A stretch of 64,000 bases of DNA from Voacanga thouarsii (lineage: Eukaryota > Streptophyta > Magnoliopsida > Gentianales > Apocynaceae), in NCBI GenBank assembly GCA_026120185.1, contig JANUWF010001942.1:372001-436000 (forward strand). Reading direction: 5' to 3'. Each line of letters begins with the position of its first letter. Positions within the stretch are counted from its first letter, which is position 1. Shown here one piece after another: positions 35,671 to 47,344 of this stretch. Below the pieces are notes generated by a model. It saw only the letters and a list, made by a program, of their open reading frames with translations, ran no database searches and was not told the origin of the DNA. The position numbers and the translations under genes are program-made.

Positions 35671-35845
35671 CCTTATTAATTAATTAATCTACTTGGAACC
35701 AATATTAAAATTACCTAAGATAATTAATCAATAAACTAATTAATTAAATTAGCTCTTTTATTAATTAATTAAACTACTTGGAAATTACTCAAGATAATTA
35801 ATTAATAAAATAATTAATTAAATTAGCACAATTAATTATTCAAGC
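35671..35845. repeat. Tandem pair of about 88-bp AT-rich units
   Basis: Two units each starting TTATTAATTAATTAA and sharing CTACTTGGAA, then AGATAATTAAT and AACTAATTAATTAAATTAGC or a close variant. The same pair occurs in the other Copia B LTR at 62412-62580, so it predates insertion. Confidence 0.7.
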
Positions 35846-36798
35846 TCAAATAAATAAATAATTGGACTCTCAGAATAATTCTTCCTTAATAAATTCATCC
35901 AATAAGCCCATATAGTAAATAAATTTACTAAGGTTATTTGAGCTACTTTGGAGATCAAAAGACATATTATTCTTGGCTACTAAAATGATCAAAATACCTC
36001 TACTAACAAATAGCCCTATTTTAATCATTTTAAATATTCTATTTATTACCATATGAAAATATTGACCCCGAAAATAATATTGCAAGTGTAGTGTCTCCGA
36101 CCTACAGGTGTAATGATGAAAATACCCTTATACGTAATACCCGTCATTGAGATCAGAAAATAGTACTAACACATTTCTCAATGACATCTCATCTACTATC
36201 TTTTGATAACTAGTTCGATAATCTACGATTTCTGGTGCATATCCACTTATCACAGGGAGTTATCCAACAGTGTACATACTTAGTCATGTTTCTCAGGGCC
36301 CTAGATTATTAGATTATCTCGAACAATCACAAGGGGGTGATTTCTTCACATAATGAAGTATAGAAATTCTGTTGTATAAGTCTATCTTAATTAACTAGAG
36401 TCATATACCCAACGTACAAGGTTGTTGGCCTTGCGATAAGATCTCACCCAACATACATCAAAGTGTACAAGTCTAACTTCACCAAATTACCAACTTACAA
36501 TCAAGTCTTAGGGTATTCATCCACGCAGTAGTTACGATAAATCAATCTTTATTTAGTATTTTTGGAAAGATTATTATTGCGTAGTCCAATTTTACCTATT
36601 CCAAATATGCTTACACTATTAGTGTGAGAGAACTACTCACTAGTTAAAGGTACACCATTCCCCATTTAGAAATCATAGTGTAATGATTTAAACCTTGATG
36701 AAGTGTCCAACTTCATCAATCAATCAAGAACAATTTTTCACTTGTATATTAGTAGCCCATAATCTACACCTTACTATAAAAGTATGACCCAATCATGT

Positions 36799-38340
36799 TG
36801 ATGTGTTTTTGAATTTGGGTATAAAAATCATATAAAAATAAGTACATTTCCAATCAAGTTAAATTAAAACGTTAACTCCAAATTACACATACGAGCAAGC
36901 GTACTCATCATTAAGCATAGCATAGGGTTTAAAATGAGTATCGATCCTCAAGGAACAAGTATGCATTAATCACTTTTCTTTCATTGTTTAACCGACTCAA
37001 TAAAGTGAAAAAGAATAAAAAGAAAAAAAAAATAAAATGAAAGAATATATACATGTCAAGGATGGATAATTTTGTAACTCAAACCATTATTTTGACAAAC
37101 ATGATCTTAAAGTACCCAATCATTATCATAACTAACCGTTCTCTTGGCGTCATGAAGAATTAAGATAGACTCACTTCTTTTCCAATCTATGAAATCACTA
37201 TCTTCTAGATAAATTAGCATCATATATCTTGTCTCAACTAATTCACCCAAAAGATTCATTAACCACAATCCTTGATTAAATTTTCATATTTTGGCAAACT
37301 TAAAATATGAAATTAACCAATAAATCCATATCCTAGTAAACATCAATTAATCTTTTTTTACCCAGTTCTTAACAACTAACCCCTTTTCCAAGCAAGTTAA
37401 GAGACAACAAATATGAAATTAATAAATTGAAACCACCATTAACCCTTTTTCCAAGCAAGTTAATAGAAAGAAATAACAAATTAATCTCGTAATCAGCATA
37501 AGTAATTAAATACCAAGAATAACAATCAATTAATCAAAAGATCAAAGTAACTCTAAAAATCATGAATACCTAAAACAATGTCAAATTACAATAAAACAAT
37601 TAATACATCATTGTTCAAGAAAAGAAAACAAAGTTAAAAGAACGCACTCATAGACAAGCCTCCTTCTTCCTCCTTCATAGTCTCTTGCACAATCCTTCTT
37701 GATTTGAGTGAATTCCTTCTTGAATTTGAGTGATTTGATGTTTTGATCCATGAATTTCCTCTTTCCCCTTGTGTTTTCCCTCTATTTATAAGCTTTAGAA
37801 GTGCTTAAATTCGTCCCTCTAGGGTTTCTAGCCAACTAAAAGTAGGGAAATATTAAAACTTTGCAAATTGCCAAAAAAAATGTGCACAAAAATCGAGGCA
37901 CCGCTTCAGTAGCAGTGCACAGCCGGCGCCGCCTGTCCTGCCTAGGGCCGGCACCAATTGTGGTTTATTCCTTTGTTCGTTCGTCGATTTTTTCTTAATT
38001 TTTGTGCCATTTCTTCTAGATTGCAGCGGCGCCGCCTCTGAGGTCCCAACTGGCGCCAACTATGTTCTGTTCTGCTCTATTTTATCGATTTTTCATCACC
38101 TCAAAGTGCGTGCCAGTAGCTCATGGCCAGCGCCGGTTCTCTTGTCCTGGCCGGCACCGCCTCTACTCTGTTTAGCGATATTTTTGTCTTATTTTATCCC
38201 TAAAATCTGAAACAATGCACAAAATATCTTTCCAAGGGTAAAATCTCAAATCTGAAGGAATATGACCAGTTATTGAACAAAATGTATCACAAAATAACCT
38301 TAAATAACTAGAAAATATATGACTAATTTCGGCCCTATCA
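36799..38340 (-). repeat. E3 3' LTR
   Basis: 1542 bp, TGATGTGTTTTTGAATTTGG to CGGCCCTATCA. In the first 170 bp it differs from the 5' LTR at about a dozen sites, nearly all transitions, so insertion is not recent. TATA box near 37781-37792. Confidence 0.93.
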
Positions 38341-38355
38341 CATTCCCCACACTTA
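38341..38355 (-). other. E3 polypurine tract
   Basis: Minus strand TAAGTGTGGGGAATG directly upstream of the 3' LTR; one G shorter than in E1 and E2. Confidence 0.82.
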
Positions 38356-40094
38356 ACTCTTTACTTGTCCTCAAGCAAAATGTCAAAGATAAGTAGAAAA
38401 ACACAAGATTTTACAAAACCACTCAATCAATTTCAAAATAATACTTCAAATGCTTTCTTTATTCAAGACAACAAAACATATGCTACTATATTTTCATAAC
38501 AAATGCAAAACTTGTGTAATTGAAGAATGACTAGAAGAACCATCCCAACACCTAACATTATTCTCAAACCATTGGAAAAATTTTAGTTCAAAAGAATATA
38601 CATTCCATAAGCTTACTTTTCATACACTCCCTCCACTAATTCGAGACATATTATGATTCTACTTAGGTCAAGTAGAAATTTTAAGTTTGTAATGTAAGGC
38701 TAAATGATTTGTAATGTAGCTGTTAAACGAAGGATATAGAAAATCAAATATCAAAGAAGATGAGAGTTTGCAAGAAAAGGATAAACAACATATACTAATA
38801 AATTCCAAACTTTTCTTGCTCTCCTATCACCAAACCAATTAAAAACCCATAACCTTGTATAACAATCATATCACAGTTTACGCAAATCTTGTATTCTTTT
38901 CCTCAATAATTCTTAACTCATCATTCATATTGCACAAGATCATAAAAAATTTCAGCAATTTTTATTCCAGCTCTCTTCCAGTGCTCTTCTTTTCTTTCTC
39001 TTTCAGCTTTTCTTTTTCTTTTTCTTTTCTTTTCAAATGCTGCTTTTGTTTGTTTCTCAATTTTTTTTAACATTTTCTTGCAGTTTTCTGGTTTTTCTCA
39101 AGTTTTCTTTCTTCCTCCTTTCGTCTTTTTACAACTCCAACTCAACAATGATGCATGACTGAAAGTAACAAGTTATGACATTTACACCAGTATTTTCCCT
39201 CATACTTCTTCTACTTGTACTTTTATCCATCAAGAGCAATCAAAGATTTGGAAGAATTATCAAACTCTCAGAAAGAAGTAATGGGCAAAGTATGATAACA
39301 GGTTTTAAGAAAGAAATTAACAATTTATGCTCAAAATAGGCACTAGGGATAATATAAAATAGGTAGGCTTGAAAAGCTCAAACTATCCAAAAAAAGGCCT
39401 ATTACTATCATCCCTAAGTTAAATCATGAATGTCTTTCTTATTTCGCCTCAAGAGGTATTCAAGTAAGTTCTAGAATGCTCAATGAATTTTAGCTGAAAA
39501 ACAGGTTTAAGAATAATGTAAAGCATTTGATCAAGAACTACTTAGTCCAAGTGTGTGCAAAAAGTCATGCATAAGCCACAAATGATATAAAACATATGCT
39601 CTATGATCTAGTACAAAGACATGCATTAAAAATACATCTTGAAAACTAAAAAATATAAGAAAAATTTTTGAAAAATCTGCTCAAAAGGGTCAAAAAAGAA
39701 TGTCAAGATAATTAAAGCATAAAATAATTCCCATTCTAACCACTCTCCCACACTTAAACTAGACATTGTCCTCAATGGCCAAACAAATAGAGTAAGGAAA
39801 TATTGCCACAGGACTAAAAATAAAAGAGAAAAGAGAAGAATGAAAATACTTCCATTCATTGTGCATTCTCCTACAAAAGAGTCAAATTCCAGCCAAAAGG
39901 ATCATTGTCGAAGTACCTAAAAAGAAAAATACATAAAAGAAATACACTAAAGCATAAAAACTAGAAAAGAAAAAAATAAGCAAAAAGTAAAGAAAATAGT
40001 ACAAAAAACAAAAGTACAAGAAATAACTAGAAAGGCATGAAAAAAAATAGGAAAAAAGAGAGTGACAAGTAGGAACAAGTACAGAACAATCATC
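38356..40094 (-). other. E3 3' non-coding region with internal purine tract
   Basis: Colinear with E2 24585-26319, with no coding capacity. The internal purine-tract copy with the conserved GGCCATTGAGGACAATGTC motif lies at about 39742-39782. Phe/Ser-rich frames such as 38855-39070 are low-complexity artefacts. Confidence 0.7.
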
Positions 40095-42840
40095 TCAATC
40101 CTCCCCATCATCATCATCATCAGGTGCTGAAATGCCCTCACCGCCATGCGATCTCGAAAAACGCTGCATCCACTCAGCCCATTGCTGCTCCATAGTAGTC
40201 TGCTGCCAGGCAATGTCATCAATGGAGTCCCACATATGTAGCAACATCTCCATCTGCTGGGCTAACTGTCCCAGCACCACGGTCTCAAAGTCAGTCCTTA
40301 GTTGGGACTGTGAACTATTGGCTCGTGCTCGCGATGGTGGTGGTGGGTGCTGCTCCTCCACAGGTGGTGGTTGAACTTGTCTGGGATACTTGACCTCATA
40401 GGGAGTTAGCCATTTTTTCATCTCTGGGCTATATTTGTACCCACAGCTCATCAATGTTTGCTTCGTGACCATGTCATGCGCAGTGGTAGTCTCAATCAAT
40501 TACCCCTCAGTACTAATACCAAAATCTCTTAGAATTTTCGTGATTACTAGAGGGAAGATGAAGGCTTTAGTAGAGAGACGATGATTGACCACATCCCTAA
40601 TGGATTGTATGATCAATGGGGCAAAAGGAATAGGCTGAGTGGTCATCATCCTATGCAAGATGTATGATGCGTATGGATTTGGGTATAAAAATTATATAAA
40701 AATAAGCACATTCCTAATCAAGTTTAAATTAAAAAATTAAATCCAAACTATACATATGAGCAAGTATACTCATCATTAACCAAGCATAGAGTTCAAACGA
40801 GTGTCGATTCTCAAGGAACAAGTAGATATTAATTCATTTTCTTTCATTGTTTAACCGACTCAACAAAGTGAAAAAAAATAAACTAAAATAAAATAAAATA
40901 AAAATAAAAATATATACATGTCAAGGATGGAGAAGTATGTAACTCAAACCATTGTTTAGACAAACATGATCATAAAGTATCTAACCATTACATAACTAAT
41001 TATTCTCTTGACACCATGAAGGATTAAGATAAATTAGCATCACTTGGTTTGTCTCAACTAATTACTACCTTCTAGATAAATTAGCATCACTTGGTCTGTC
41101 TCAACTAATTCATCCACAAGATACATTAAACACAATCCTTGATTAAATTTCCTTGGTCTGGCAAATTTAAACATGAAATTAACTAATGAATCCTTGGTTT
41201 GGCAAACATCAATTAACCTTTAATTACTCAATCCTCAGCAATTAACCTCTTTGGTCTAGCAAGTTAACAGCCAATAAATATGAAATTAATCAATTGCAAC
41301 CACTATTAACCTCTTTGGTCTAGCAAGCTAATGAAAAGAAACAATCAATTAATCTCGTAATATGCCCAAGTAATTAAATACCAAGAAGAACAATCAATTA
41401 ATCAAAAGATCAAATAACTCTAAAAATCATGAATATCTAAAATAATGTCAAATTACAATAAAACAATTAATACATCATTGTTCAAGAAAAAAGAAAACAA
41501 AGTAAAAGAAAGCATTCATAGACAAGCCTCCTTCTTCTTCCTTTGAAAACCTTCTTGCACAACCCTCATTGAATTGAAGAATTCCTCCTTTGATTGAGTG
41601 ATTTTCTATGATGATCAATGAATTCTCCCCATTCCTTTGTGTTTTTCATCTATTTATAGGCTTGAGAAGTGCGTAAACTTGTTGGTGTAATGTTCTTGGC
41701 CGAGTAGAAGTTGGAAAGTACTAAAACTCCATAGATTACCAAAAACCACATAGAAAAAATCAAGCACCGCCTTAACTTCAAGGCACAACTAGCGCCACCT
41801 TGGCTTTCGGAGCCGGCACCGATTGTGTTCTGTTTCTCCAATTGTTAGCCGATTTTTTTTCGAATTTCGCACAATATATTCCAAAATGCAGCCAGTGCCA
41901 CCTTGGCTACTAGAGCCGGTGTCTGTTCCACTATGTTACATCCTGTTTCACCAATTTTTTGTCGTCTCGAAGTTCCTACAAATCGTGCATGGCCGGTGCT
42001 GGTTCTTTTATCCTAGCCGGTGCCGCCTCTAATCTGTTTTGTGACGTTTTTGCTTCGTTTTACCCCAAAAATCTGAAATAATGAACAAAATACCTTTCCA
42101 AGGGTAAAATCTCAAATATGAAGGAATATAACTAGTTATTGAACAAAATGTATCACAAAAGAGCCTCAAATAACTAGAAAAAATATGACTAATTTAGCCC
42201 CTATCCATGTATATATCAATAAGGCGTGTCTCATTAAATATACTGGCTCGAGGTACGACATTAAAAGCAAACATGTATACTAGAGCCCGAAAGTTGGCAT
42301 CAAGGTCATTGCTAGAGTAGAAGCTGTTGGCTTGGAAAGCATTTTGCTTGTGCAACCCTAGAGTAGCTCTAGTTCCAATAGCATCCTAATTAGGGTAAAA
42401 AAGAATCTTTTGATTATTAGTATCTATCCCTAGCCACAAATCATCATCATACACTTGGAGAAGAGTAGCTAAATGATTTCTTGTGATGATAATGGGGGTT
42501 CCCTTCACTCTTATCTCAATGTGTGGAATGTGTTTATTGCCCTTTTCAACCATGTTGGCATAAAATTCCTTTACAAGCACTGGACAATAATCTCTCTTTA
42601 GCTGTACCATAGGTCCCCACCCTAGCGTCCTAAACATCATTCCTAATTTAAGGGCATAGTCTAAGGTAGGTATAAAGGTACGCTCCGCAATAATCTTATT
42701 TGAAGCCCTTCTATTGTACCACTCCTCACATGATGGATCAATGAACTCTGTTAGCCTAAGGAACAGGGGGTCTATAGACGAAAATGCTAGGAAGAAGAAG
42801 CTCTAGCCCTTTTAGATGATTGACCCCGTGCTCTAGACAT
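40095..42840 (-). pseudogene. E3 accessory ORF (putative plant transposon protein domain type), split by a solo LTR
   Basis: Start at 42840 (MSRARGQSSKRARASSS), soon frameshifted. Then CEEWYNRRASNKIIAERTF, LGWGPMVQLKRDYCPVLVKE, FYANMVEKGNKHIPHIEIRV and KGTPIIITRNHLATLLQVYD, typical of the uncharacterised plant transposon-protein domain. The frame passes in register across the inserted LTR (NETRLIDIYI to LHRMMTTQPIPFAPL), then IETTTAHDMVTKQTLMSCGY, a Pro-rich linker, a Gln/Trp-rich helical segment (QQMEMLLHMWDSIDDIA) and an acidic tail DDDDDGED. Two further stops are present. Function unknown; possible nucleic-acid or particle-associated role is only speculation. The homologue is in E1, and it is missing from E2. 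Confidence 0.75.
40665..42206 (-). mobile_element. Solo gypsy LTR inside the E3 accessory ORF
   Basis: 1542 bp, TGATGCGTATGGATTTGG to GCCCCTATCC, flanked by a perfect ATGTA duplication (40660-40664 and 42207-42211). The last base is C instead of the usual A. It is the same length as E3's own LTRs and clearly the same family, inserted in the same orientation. The reading frame of the ORF is continuous once it is removed. Confidence 0.92.
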
Positions 42841-43974
42841 AGTGGCAAGTAGGGAGTAGTGAAGATATGCGGATAAGGACTAGGAAGCTCAAAGATTTTA
42901 GAAGAATAGAATCTCCCCTATTTCAAACACAATGCCCAACACCACAATCAACCCTCAACCAGCTCACACCACAATGCCCAAACTCCTTAAAGTATACCTC
43001 GCACCAAACAACGACTAATTCAATCTCCTCCAATCAATCCACAACAATTTACAACCCAACCTACAAGAATAAGCATAAAAGCTCACTGTAAAGCATAAAT
43101 ATGTTGAACAAACCCAATGTATCCGGATGCTCATAACATGATCATGTGAATTATGGAATCATCAAGGCATTATAGTAATCAAATGTAAGATAAGTCAAGG
43201 TCAATGTGCAACTAGTTACTCAATCATCATAATAGCCATAATCATACCCTTAAGGAAATACACAAACTCCCTAATGATCATGTGAATGAACAAAGTACTC
43301 AAGAATCATCAACTTATAATATATCTAATTTCATGAAGCTCAAGTTGATTCACAATGCAAGAGAACATTAAATATCTCAAATTTTGGCAAAAAATATACC
43401 AAAAATTAGAAAAATTTACCTACAACATTTTAACCGTGGGAATTCAAGAAAAAACATACCTTTATGTTCTCCTATGCATGGGCAAGCAAAATATGCACCT
43501 TTTTTTTTTTTAGAAATCAAAGCTCTTTGAGTGTGGATTGAAGATTGGGTTTTTGTGAAAAATGGAAGATTTAGAGAATTTTGGTCAGTAGAATCAACAA
43601 AAGAAGGATAGATTAATACTCTAGAAGTGTTTGGGAGGTGAAAAATCAAATTTTGAAAGAGGTAGGAGGTGAAGCCGGCGCGGGTTAGAGAGAATTTGAG
43701 AGGGAGTTGGAGAGTTTGAAAGAAAAAGTGACCAAATTGGCCTATTTTAAGTGCTTCCCCCAACAGGAGCCATCGCCGCTTCTGGGCCTCAGCCGGCGCC
43801 GGTTTCATTCTGTCCGAGCTCCGAGTTTTTTTTTTTTTTTAAACAATGAACACACAGTAGTGATGAATAATGCAATTTAATTCATAAAGAAATAAATAAA
43901 AATGAAATATAACGACAAAAATAAAAATTGTTCCAAATAAAAAAAAAACTTGAACAAAAAACGACTTCAATGCT
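42841..43974 (-). other. E3 spacer between gag and accessory ORF
   Basis: Over 1.1 kb where pol would be expected. There are no pol motifs. It includes a poly-T/A run near 43500 and 43830, and two GC-rich motifs of LTR type (GCCGGCGC near 43676 and 43793). The 130-codon frame 43416-43808 starts within such a motif and has no recognisable domain. It looks like replacement or untranslated sequence rather than a simple pol deletion scar. Confidence 0.55.
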
Positions 43975-45238
43975 TTCCACGACCTTAATCCCATGGATTT
44001 TCTTTAGTGTTCCCAGGTAATGTCCCTGCTTGACGATCCCCAAGTAATTTAGCTAGTTGGCCAATTTGGCTCTCCAAGTTACGCATGGATGCCTCTAAGT
44101 TCCTTGTTGTAGCATCGATCCCTTAGAATTTAGTCTCCGTTGTACTTACCAATTGGCCAATCACTTCCTCCAATGGTAGCTTGAAAGGTGCTGAATTGTT
44201 GTTCAAAGGAGGTTGGTTCCTTTGATTTCTCCCAAAATTGAAAGAGCCCTACCTAGGTTGGTTTTCATTGCTCCAAGAGAAGTTAGGGTGATTTCTCCAA
44301 TCAGGATTGTAAGTAGAGCTATAGAGATTATTATGTGGACGGCCATTACCTGCAAAGGCTGCTTATTTCGTGGTTTCTTGGAGTGAATCCATATTTTGGC
44401 ACTCATGATGGGCGCACTTCTCCACAGAAATCACAACTTACATTTAGCACTTAGCCTTGAGGCATCACCATTTGTTCAACCTTTTGAGTCAAAGCGTCCA
44501 CATCAGCTTCCAAAGTTACCACAACATCCACTTTATGCACTCCTTACACACGAGCTCTAGACCTTGCATTTCCCCAAGAATAGTTATTAGAAGCCAAATT
44601 TTCAATGAGATTGAATACCTGTTCTGGGGTCTTATGATTGATGGAACCCCCTGTAGAAGAGTCCACCACTTATCATGTTGCAAATGTAAGACCGTTCAGA
44701 AATATAAGCATCTGCACTCCTAGCTCAAATCTGTGGTATGGGCACTTTCTCAACATCTCCTTGAACCTCTCTCAATTTTCGTACAAAGGTTCAGAATCTA
44801 ATTGTTGGAAGGCAAAAATTTCGTTTATAAGTTTGGATGTCCTAGTTGGAAGAAAATATTTGGCAAGGAATTTTTCAGCTAGGGCATTCCAAGTGGTGAT
44901 GGAACTTGTGGGTAAAGCTTTAACCAGGATTTGGCTCTATCTCTCAAAGAAAAAGGAAAAAGTCTTAGTTTTACTGCATCTTCAGAAACACCATTCATCT
45001 TGAAGGTGTCACAAATTTCAAGAAAACTAGCTAGGTGGGCGTTGGGATCTTCTTCAGGTAGACTATCAAATTGGACCATATTTTGGACTATCTGGATGAT
45101 ATTGGGCTTTATTTCAAAATAATATACACCCACCCTAGGTCTAGTGATACTCGAGCCCGTGCTCGAGATTGCAGGTTTCACAAAGTCATTCATGACCCTC
45201 TTGTTATTTCTAGTATTGTTGTTTTGAGCACCATCCAT
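43975..45238 (-). pseudogene. gag: E3 gag
   Basis: Start at 45238 (MDGAQNNNTRNNKRVMNDFV). The capsid-type retrotransposon gag domain follows: IIQIVQNMVQFDSLPEEDPN, HLASFLEICDTFKMNGVSED and AVKLRLFPFSLRDRAKSWL. After a frameshift near 44880 the remaining capsid is scattered over frames. A zinc knuckle is recognisable near 44400 (CDFC followed in another frame by AHHEC), then NPDWRNHPNFSW and NLEASMRNLESQIGQLAKLL to NPWD. This is the common C-terminal arrangement of Athila-like gag. It is more complete than E2's remnant but frameshifted, so it is not functional. It would form particles around element RNA. Confidence 0.85.
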
Positions 45239-45579
45239 GTCTGTGATTAAGTTTCTTTTGATAGTTCGGCGGATTTTTGATAATGTCCTTTCAATTTCAG
45301 GATCAAAATCAACTATATCACCTTCAGATTGTCAGGTCATGTACCAAGGCTAACACCTAGAAAAGACAAGAAAGTTAGATAACGAAATTCATAATTTAAA
45401 CAAAATTAAAAGAACAAATTAGCTATTTAAACATCAGTCAAAGTTAGTAAATTAGATTACAAAGATACACAAGATATAAGAGATGGCACCTTTTTGTAAG
45501 AAGAACAATTGTACAAATTTATATATTTACATATTTACATGGTTTAAATCAACAAAATCCAAGCTTTTAAGATATTGTT

Positions 45580-45596
45580 CCCCAGCAACGGCGCCA
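45580..45596 (-). other. E3 primer-binding site
   Basis: Minus strand TGGCGCCGTTGCTGGGG, six bases after the 5' LTR end; one change from the E2 site. Confidence 0.9.
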
Positions 45597-45602
45597 AAAA
45601 CT

Positions 45603-47143
45603 TGATGTGTTTTTGAATTTGGATATAAAAATTATATAAAAATAAGCACATTCCCAATCAAGTTAAATTAAAATATTAACCTCAAATTACACATATGAGC
45701 AAGTATACTCATCATTAAGCATAGCATAGGGTTTAAAACGAGTATTGATCCTCAAGGAACAAGTATGCATTAATCACTTTTCTTTCATTGTTTAACCGAC
45801 TCAATAAAGTGAAAAAGAATAAAAAGAAAAATAAAATAAAATAAAAGAATATATACATGTCAATGATGGAGAATTTTGTAACTCAAACCATTATTTTGAC
45901 AAACATGATCTTAAAGTACCCAATCATTATCATAACTAATCATTCTCTTAGTATCATAAAGGATTAAAATAGACTCACTTCTTTTCCAATCCATGAAATC
46001 ACTATCTTCTACACAAATTAGTATCACATATCCTGTCTCAACTAATTCATCCAAAAGATGCATTAACCACAATCCTTGATTAAATTTTCATATCTTAGCA
46101 AACTTAAACATGAACTTAACCAATGAATCCATATCCTGGCAGACATCAATTAACCTTTAATTACCAAATTCTTAGCAACTAACCCCTTTTCCAAGCAAGT
46201 TAAGAGACAACAAATATGAAATTAATAAATTGAAACCACCATCAACCCCTTTTCCAAGCAAGTTAATAGAAAGAAATAATAAATTAATCTCGTAATCAGT
46301 ATAAGTAATTAAATACCAAGAATAACAATCAATTAATCAAAAGATCAAAGTAACTCTAAAAATCATGAATACCTAAAACAATGTCAAATTACAATAAAAC
46401 AATTAATACATCGTTGTTCAAGAAAAGAAAACAAAGTTAAAAGAACGCACTCATAGACAAGCCTCCTTCTTCCTCCTTCATAGTCTCTTGCACAATCCTT
46501 CTTGATTTGAGTGAATTCCTTCTTGAATTTGAGTGATTTGATGTTTTGATCTATGAATTTCCTCTTTTCCCTTGTGTTTTCCCTCTATTTATAAGTTTTA
46601 GAAGTGCTTAAATTCGTCCCTCTAGGGTTTCTGGCCAACTAGAAGTAGGAAAATATTAAAATTCTACAAATTGCAAAAAAAATATGCACAAAAATCAAGG
46701 CACCGCTTCAGTAGCAGTGCACAGCCGGCGCCGCCTGTCCTGCCTAGGGCCGGCGCCAATTGTGGTTTATTCCTTTGTTCGTTCGTCGATTTTTTCTTAA
46801 TTTTTGCGCCATTTCTTCTAGATTGCAGCGGTGCCGCCTCTGAGGTCCCAACTGGCGCCAACTATGTTCTGTTCTACTCTATTTTATCGATTTTTCATCA
46901 CCTCAAAGTGCGTGCCAGTAGCTCATGGCCAGCGCTGGTTCTCTTGTCCTGGCCGGCACCGCCTCTACTCTATTTAGCGATATTTTTGTCTTATTTTATC
47001 CCTAAAATCTGAAAATAATGTACAAAATACCTTTTCTAGGGTAAAATCTCAAATATGAAAGAATATGACCAGTTATTGAACAAAATGTATCACAAAATAG
47101 CCTCAAATAACTAGGAAATATATAACTAATGTAGGCCCTATCA
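45603..47143 (-). repeat. E3 5' LTR
   Basis: 1541 bp, TGATGTGTTTTTGAATTTGG to TAGGCCCTATCA. TATA box at 46582-46595. A cluster of GGCGCC-type motifs lies upstream of it in the sense orientation (46720-46975). Confidence 0.93.
46582..46595 (-). promoter_or_regulatory. LTR TATA box (E3)
   Basis: Minus strand CTTATAAATAGAGG, equivalent to the E2 site. It would drive the E3 genomic transcript on the minus strand. Confidence 0.68.
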
Positions 47144-47278
47144 CACGTAGATTACTCACTAACACACTTAGACCTTAATGTACAATATATACAAATAAAA
47201 CAACCATTAATGAATAAATATTTTATTAATTTCCAACATACAAAAATACATAATACATTTTAGGCAAACATTTCAATA
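47144..47278 (-). repeat. Copia B 3' LTR, sense-start part
   Basis: Read on the minus strand it starts TATTGAAATG, matching the Copia A 3' LTR start TATTGGAATG, right after the purine tract. It is separated from the rest of the LTR (35053-36798) by E3. Confidence 0.8.
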
Positions 47279-47280
47279 AT

Positions 47281-47293
47281 CTCCCACTTGCAC
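47281..47293 (-). other. Copia B polypurine tract
   Basis: Minus strand CAAGTGGGAG next to the 3' LTR start, matching Copia A's tract. Confidence 0.85.
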
Positions 47294-47344
47294 CAAATAC
47301 CATAATAGTCCATATGTGCATACCTCTATGACATCTAAGTGTCT

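Larger units (their letters stand above)
35053..36798 (-). repeat. Copia B 3' LTR, main part
   Basis: Colinear with 61787-63407. Sense end near TAAAGGATAACG (the TG terminus has decayed). It continues across E3 at 47144-47278. It contains a tandem pair rich in AATTAATT (see 35671) and a 60-codon open frame (see 35120). Confidence 0.88.
36799..47143 (-). mobile_element. E3: gypsy-type element with gag and accessory ORF but no pol
   Basis: A 10.3-kb insertion in the Copia B 3' LTR, flanked by CATGT (36794-36798) and CACGT (47144-47148), a target duplication with one mismatch. 5' LTR 45603-47143, primer site 45580-45596, gag 43975-45238, accessory ORF in two pieces (40095-40664 and 42212-42840), 3' non-coding region, polypurine tract 38341-38355, 3' LTR 36799-38340. 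No protease, RT, RNase H or integrase motif exists between gag and the accessory ORF, so it would need pol from a relative such as intact E2-type elements. It is interrupted by a solo LTR. Confidence 0.9.

Noticed and set aside
35671..35845. CRISPR-like or satellite array
   Set aside because: Only two AT-rich units, duplicated identically in the other LTR; an ordinary LTR-internal tandem pair in a plant genome.
38855..39070. Ser/Phe-rich 71-codon frame in the E3 3' region
   Set aside because: Pyrimidine-rich low-complexity sequence shared with the E2 non-coding region.
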